A DNA stretch of 64,000 nucleotides, taken from positions 17,348-81,347 of the forward strand of contig NZ_DAIDJE010000200.1 in NCBI RefSeq assembly GCF_027451485.1, written 5' to 3'. The stretch is from Bradyrhizobium sp. (GTDB taxonomy: Bacteria; Pseudomonadota; Alphaproteobacteria; Rhizobiales; Xanthobacteraceae). The notes under the pieces are model-generated. The model ran no database searches. It saw only the letters and a list, made by a program, of their open reading frames with translations, and was not told the origin of the DNA. The translations under genes and the position numbers were made by a program. Each line of letters opens with the position of its first letter. Within the stretch, counting starts at the first letter, position 1. Below, one piece after another: positions 61,669 to 64,000 of the stretch.

Positions 61669-63052
61669 CTGATCGCGCGAGCTTTCCGGCCGGCGTGATG
61701 TCGAGCTTGTCGACAAACTTGATCATGGCAGGCACCTTGTGGGGCGCGAGGCTTGCCCTGCAATCGGCGATGATCCGGCTCTTGATTTCGTCGCGCCGGC
61801 TCGCATCGGAACCGTCGGCGAGAACAACATCGGCAACGACAATGGCGCCGGTGATCGGGCTCTTGCGCGCCCTGACGCGCGACATGCGAACCCCGTCATG
61901 CCGGTTGATCACCGCTTCGATTTCCTCCGGGTGAACCTTCAAGCCGCCGATATTGATGATGCCGCCACGCCGGCCGACGAAGTGATAGCGATCGCCGCGC
62001 AATTCGACCATGTCGCCGGTGTCGACGAATCCCTCGTTGTCGGTCAACGCGCTGGCGCGGCGCCCGACATAGGCATGTGCCGCTCGCTTTGAGCGAATGC
62101 GAAGGCAGCCGTCCACGATCTTCATCTCGACGCCGTCGCGGCTGGTTCCGATCAGGCTGGCGGGAAAACCCGCGAGGCCATCGTTGACGGCAAAACCGAC
62201 GCCGGCTTCGGTCGAGGCATAGGCATGACCGACCGAGGCCGACGGAAAGGCCTGGCGCAGACCGTCGAGGACCGCCTGGTCGGCGATCTCGCCGGACAGA
62301 CGGACATATTGCGGCGAAAAGCCTGCGGCAGCGCCACTCATCAACAGCTTGCGCCAATGCGACGGCGTTCCCGAGATATGCGTGATGCCGCTTTTGTTCA
62401 GGCGAGCGACGTGATCTGCAAGCGCCTCGCCGGGCTCGGACAACACAAGCGAACCGCCGCCGATGACGGCGCGCAGGAAAATCTGCAAACCGCCGTAACG
62501 GCGGATGTCATAAAACGTCGCCCAGATCGGCCGATTACCGCGCGCGGGAGCATCGGCGGCGATCGCGCCGGTCAGGCCTTCCAGCGTGTGACCGACAATC
62601 TTCGGCATGCCCAATGTGCCGGAGGTCAGCATCAGCCATTCGGTCGCACGCTGGGTCGGCGTGCGAGGCGCGGCGGTCAACTCTTCGCCGGCGATCAGGA
62701 CCAATGCGATTCCCGAGGCCGCGAAGCGATCCGGCTGATCGGTGACAACGGCGTCGATTTCGGCGTCTTCGATGATGGCCTGAAGGTGGCCGGCGCCCAG
62801 ATCCGGCGGACACAGCAGCATGCGCCGCGCGATACCGTCGATCTCGAGCATGGCAATGGCGGCAAGGAATTGATTCGAAGTGGCAAGCACCACCGAACGG
62901 CCGGACAACTCCGCGAGCCGGCCCTTCAGGCAGGTTTGACCGGCAATCTCTGTCAGCGAGGCCGAATGCCGCGCGTCCGAGAGGGTCCGGCCCGTCAGGC
63001 CGGGGTCGAGATAGTCACGCAGCGCGAAGATTTCACGCGGGGACATTTTCAT
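61661..63052 (-). CDS. AMP-dependent acyl-adenylating enzyme
   Basis: A 463-residue ANL-family enzyme. Motif A3 reads LMLTSGTLGMPKIVGHT, A5 is in VGHAYASTEAGVGFA, A7/A8 is in FVDTGDMVELRG and RYHFVGRRGGIINIGGLKVH, and the A10 lysine is in TPAGKLARSDA. It activates an acid as acyl-AMP and loads it on a thiol, here probably the ACP encoded just upstream, whose frame it overlaps by 20 bp. The protein is shorter than typical fatty acyl-CoA ligases (about 500-550 residues) and its first 70 residues are reduced. The acid is unknown. Confidence 0.9.
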   Translation of the reverse strand: MKMSPREIFALRDYLDPGLTGRTLSDARHSASLTEIAGQTCLKGRLAELSGRSVVLATSNQFLAAIAMLEIDGIARRMLLCPPDLGAGHLQAIIEDAEIDAVVTDQPDRFAASGIALVLIAGEELTAAPRTPTQRATEWLMLTSGTLGMPKIVGHTLEGLTGAIAADAPARGNRPIWATFYDIRRYGGLQIFLRAVIGGGSLVLSEPGEALADHVARLNKSGITHISGTPSHWRKLLMSGAAAGFSPQYVRLSGEIADQAVLDGLRQAFPSASVGHAYASTEAGVGFAVNDGLAGFPASLIGTSRDGVEMKIVDGCLRIRSKRAAHAYVGRRASALTDNEGFVDTGDMVELRGDRYHFVGRRGGIINIGGLKVHPEEIEAVINRHDGVRMSRVRARKSPITGAIVVADVVLADGSDASRRDEIKSRIIADCRASLAPHKVPAMIKFVDKLDITPAGKLARSDA

Positions 63053-63278
63053 AGGCCTTGATGAAGTCGCCTATCGTGAGAGGAAAGCTTGCGTCCGCCG
63101 ATATGGTAAACGGATCGATGCCGAGATCGTCCTCCAGGCGCGCCACCAGGATCGCGAATGCGAGCGAGTCGAAGCCGGTCTCATGCAGCGACAGGTTATC
63201 TTCCAGCGGCGGAAGGGTGACATGCTGCTCGGCGGCGATCTGCTCGATCGCCGAAACAATCTTTAACCTTACCGACAT
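63033..63278 (-). CDS. Acyl carrier protein
   Basis: An 81-residue carrier. The phosphopantetheine attachment serine is S38 in LHETGFDSLAFAILVARLED, which replaces the usual D-S-L-D/E of fatty-acid ACP by D-S-L-A. This fits a dedicated secondary-pathway carrier rather than the housekeeping AcpP. It is first of three overlapping genes (carrier, adenylating enzyme, SDR). A divergent acetyltransferase-like gene starts 36 bp away. Confidence 0.92.
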   Translation of the reverse strand: MSVRLKIVSAIEQIAAEQHVTLPPLEDNLSLHETGFDSLAFAILVARLEDDLGIDPFTISADASFPLTIGDFIKAYENVPA

Positions 63279-63314
63279 GGACTGCTCCGCATTCTCATAA
63301 AATTTCGAAAGCCC

Positions 63315-64000
63315 ATGATAGAGCGAAAACGTGAACTAGTAGCGTCTCCAAGTGATCTTTCAGCATCGTTGGTAAACATGATGTCTGCCGCCAAGCCGCG
63401 GTTTCGCGAGATACAGGAAAACGATCTCGATGCAATTGCTGATCTCCTGACAAGAGGCTTCGTGCATCGCAGCCGCGACTATTGGATGCTGGGTCTGCGC
63501 CGACAGAGCATGCGATCGCCGCCCGAAGGCACACCGCGTTACGGCTATCTGATGGAAGACGACGGCAGGCCGGTGGGCTGTTTACTGCTGATCTATTCGA
63601 CCAAGGTGATCGATGGCGAGGCAACGACCTGCTGTAACGTTTCGAGCTGGTATGTCGATCCGGAGTTCCGCAACTACGCCGCGCTGTTTGCGTCGATGAC
63701 GCAGAAGCGCAAGGACGTCACCTACTTCAACGTCACGCCGGCGGTCCCGACATGGCCGATCCTCGAAGCGCAGGGCTTTCAGGCCTATTGCCGCGGCCTC
63801 TATTTCTCGCTTCCGTTCTTGTCGCGCCAGGGACGCGGCATGCGGGTCGAGACGGTGAGCCCCGATACGCCTTCCATCCCCGGCTTGTCTGACGGGGAAC
63901 AGGCTATGCTCAAGCGCCATGCCGGCTACGGTTGTCTCAGCCTGGTCTGCCGGACGGCCCAGGAAGCTGTGCCGTTCATTTTCTTTCCCCTGCGCAAACG
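63315..64000 (+). CDS. GNAT-like acyltransferase, incomplete at the right edge
   Basis: At least 228 codons, open to the window edge. From 63381 it reads MSAAKPRFREIQENDLDAIA, the usual first strand and helix of a GNAT fold, then GTPRYGYLMEDDGRPVGCLL and SSWYVDPEFRNYAALFASMT, in which VDPEFRNYA occupies the place of the acetyl-CoA loop but lacks its glycines. Starts at 63315, 63378 or 63381 are all in frame. It is divergent from the ACP operon, so a shared role in making or modifying an acyl product is plausible. It could also be an N-acyl amino acid synthase relative. Confidence 0.72.
   Translation, partial: MIERKRELVASPSDLSASLVNMMSAAKPRFREIQENDLDAIADLLTRGFVHRSRDYWMLGLRRQSMRSPPEGTPRYGYLMEDDGRPVGCLLLIYSTKVIDGEATTCCNVSSWYVDPEFRNYAALFASMTQKRKDVTYFNVTPAVPTWPILEAQGFQAYCRGLYFSLPFLSRQGRGMRVETVSPDTPSIPGLSDGEQAMLKRHAGYGCLSLVCRTAQEAVPFIFFPLRK

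Overview
The window looks like chromosomal DNA of a Bradyrhizobium-type alphaproteobacterium. Support comes from high GC throughout, a eukaryotic-type ornithine decarboxylase paired with homospermidine synthase, CpdR next to an N-formylglutamate amidohydrolase-like gene, a candidate alpha-r8/mmgR small RNA beside a HisN-like gene, a ROSE-type thermometer on a small heat-shock gene, and several tripartite tricarboxylate (Bug) receptors. No phage, plasmid or transposase gene and no CRISPR array was seen. The species call is inference from gene content.

Layout. 0-8 kb (minus strand): an incomplete secreted protein, a Bug receptor, a D-amino-acid aminotransferase-like gene and a gltIJKL-type amino-acid ABC transporter. 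The transporter is translationally coupled to an alpha/beta hydrolase and a small unknown protein. 8-21 kb: accessory catabolism, comprising a frameshifted MHS-type transporter, an M20 peptidase, a carboxymuconolactone decarboxylase-like protein, an LLM monooxygenase, a benzoylformate-decarboxylase-like ThDP enzyme, a degenerate GFA protein, an Old Yellow Enzyme, an SDR, and a Rieske protein with two amidohydrolases, closed by tRNA-Val(GAC). 21-29 kb: cpdR, the formylglutamate hydrolase, the small RNA, hisN, a Bug receptor, a LysR regulator, TauE/SafE and LysE exporters, and a lysophospholipase-like hydrolase. 29-44 kb: core functions, comprising hsp20 with sigma-32 and ROSE control, gltBD, an outer-membrane barrel, kdsD, a CMD/HxlR divergent pair with twin operators, hemH, MAPEG and a NicO/DUF1007 metal exporter pair. 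44-52 kb: an M3 peptidase and a polyamine locus (leader RNA, ODC, GNAT, RidA, homospermidine synthase). 53-58 kb: a zinc-uptake operon behind a perfect 19-bp palindrome (His-rich membrane microprotein, znuC, znuB, znuA, COG0523 GTPase, WD40 protein). 58-64 kb: sodB, a GNAT, DUF3095, and a mini-cluster of an acyl carrier protein, an acyl-adenylating enzyme and an SDR, with a divergent acetyltransferase-like gene.

The most unusual signal is non-coding. Seven intergenic regions between 7.8 and 47.0 kb carry a composite element of about 165 bp. It has two imperfect hairpins of about 75 bp, each with its own stem family, joined by an AT-rich spacer of 11-18 bp that is itself conserved. Stems of different copies differ by paired, compensating substitutions, and several copies touch a start or stop codon or begin or end at CTAG. 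I do not recognise a published name for this two-hairpin element.
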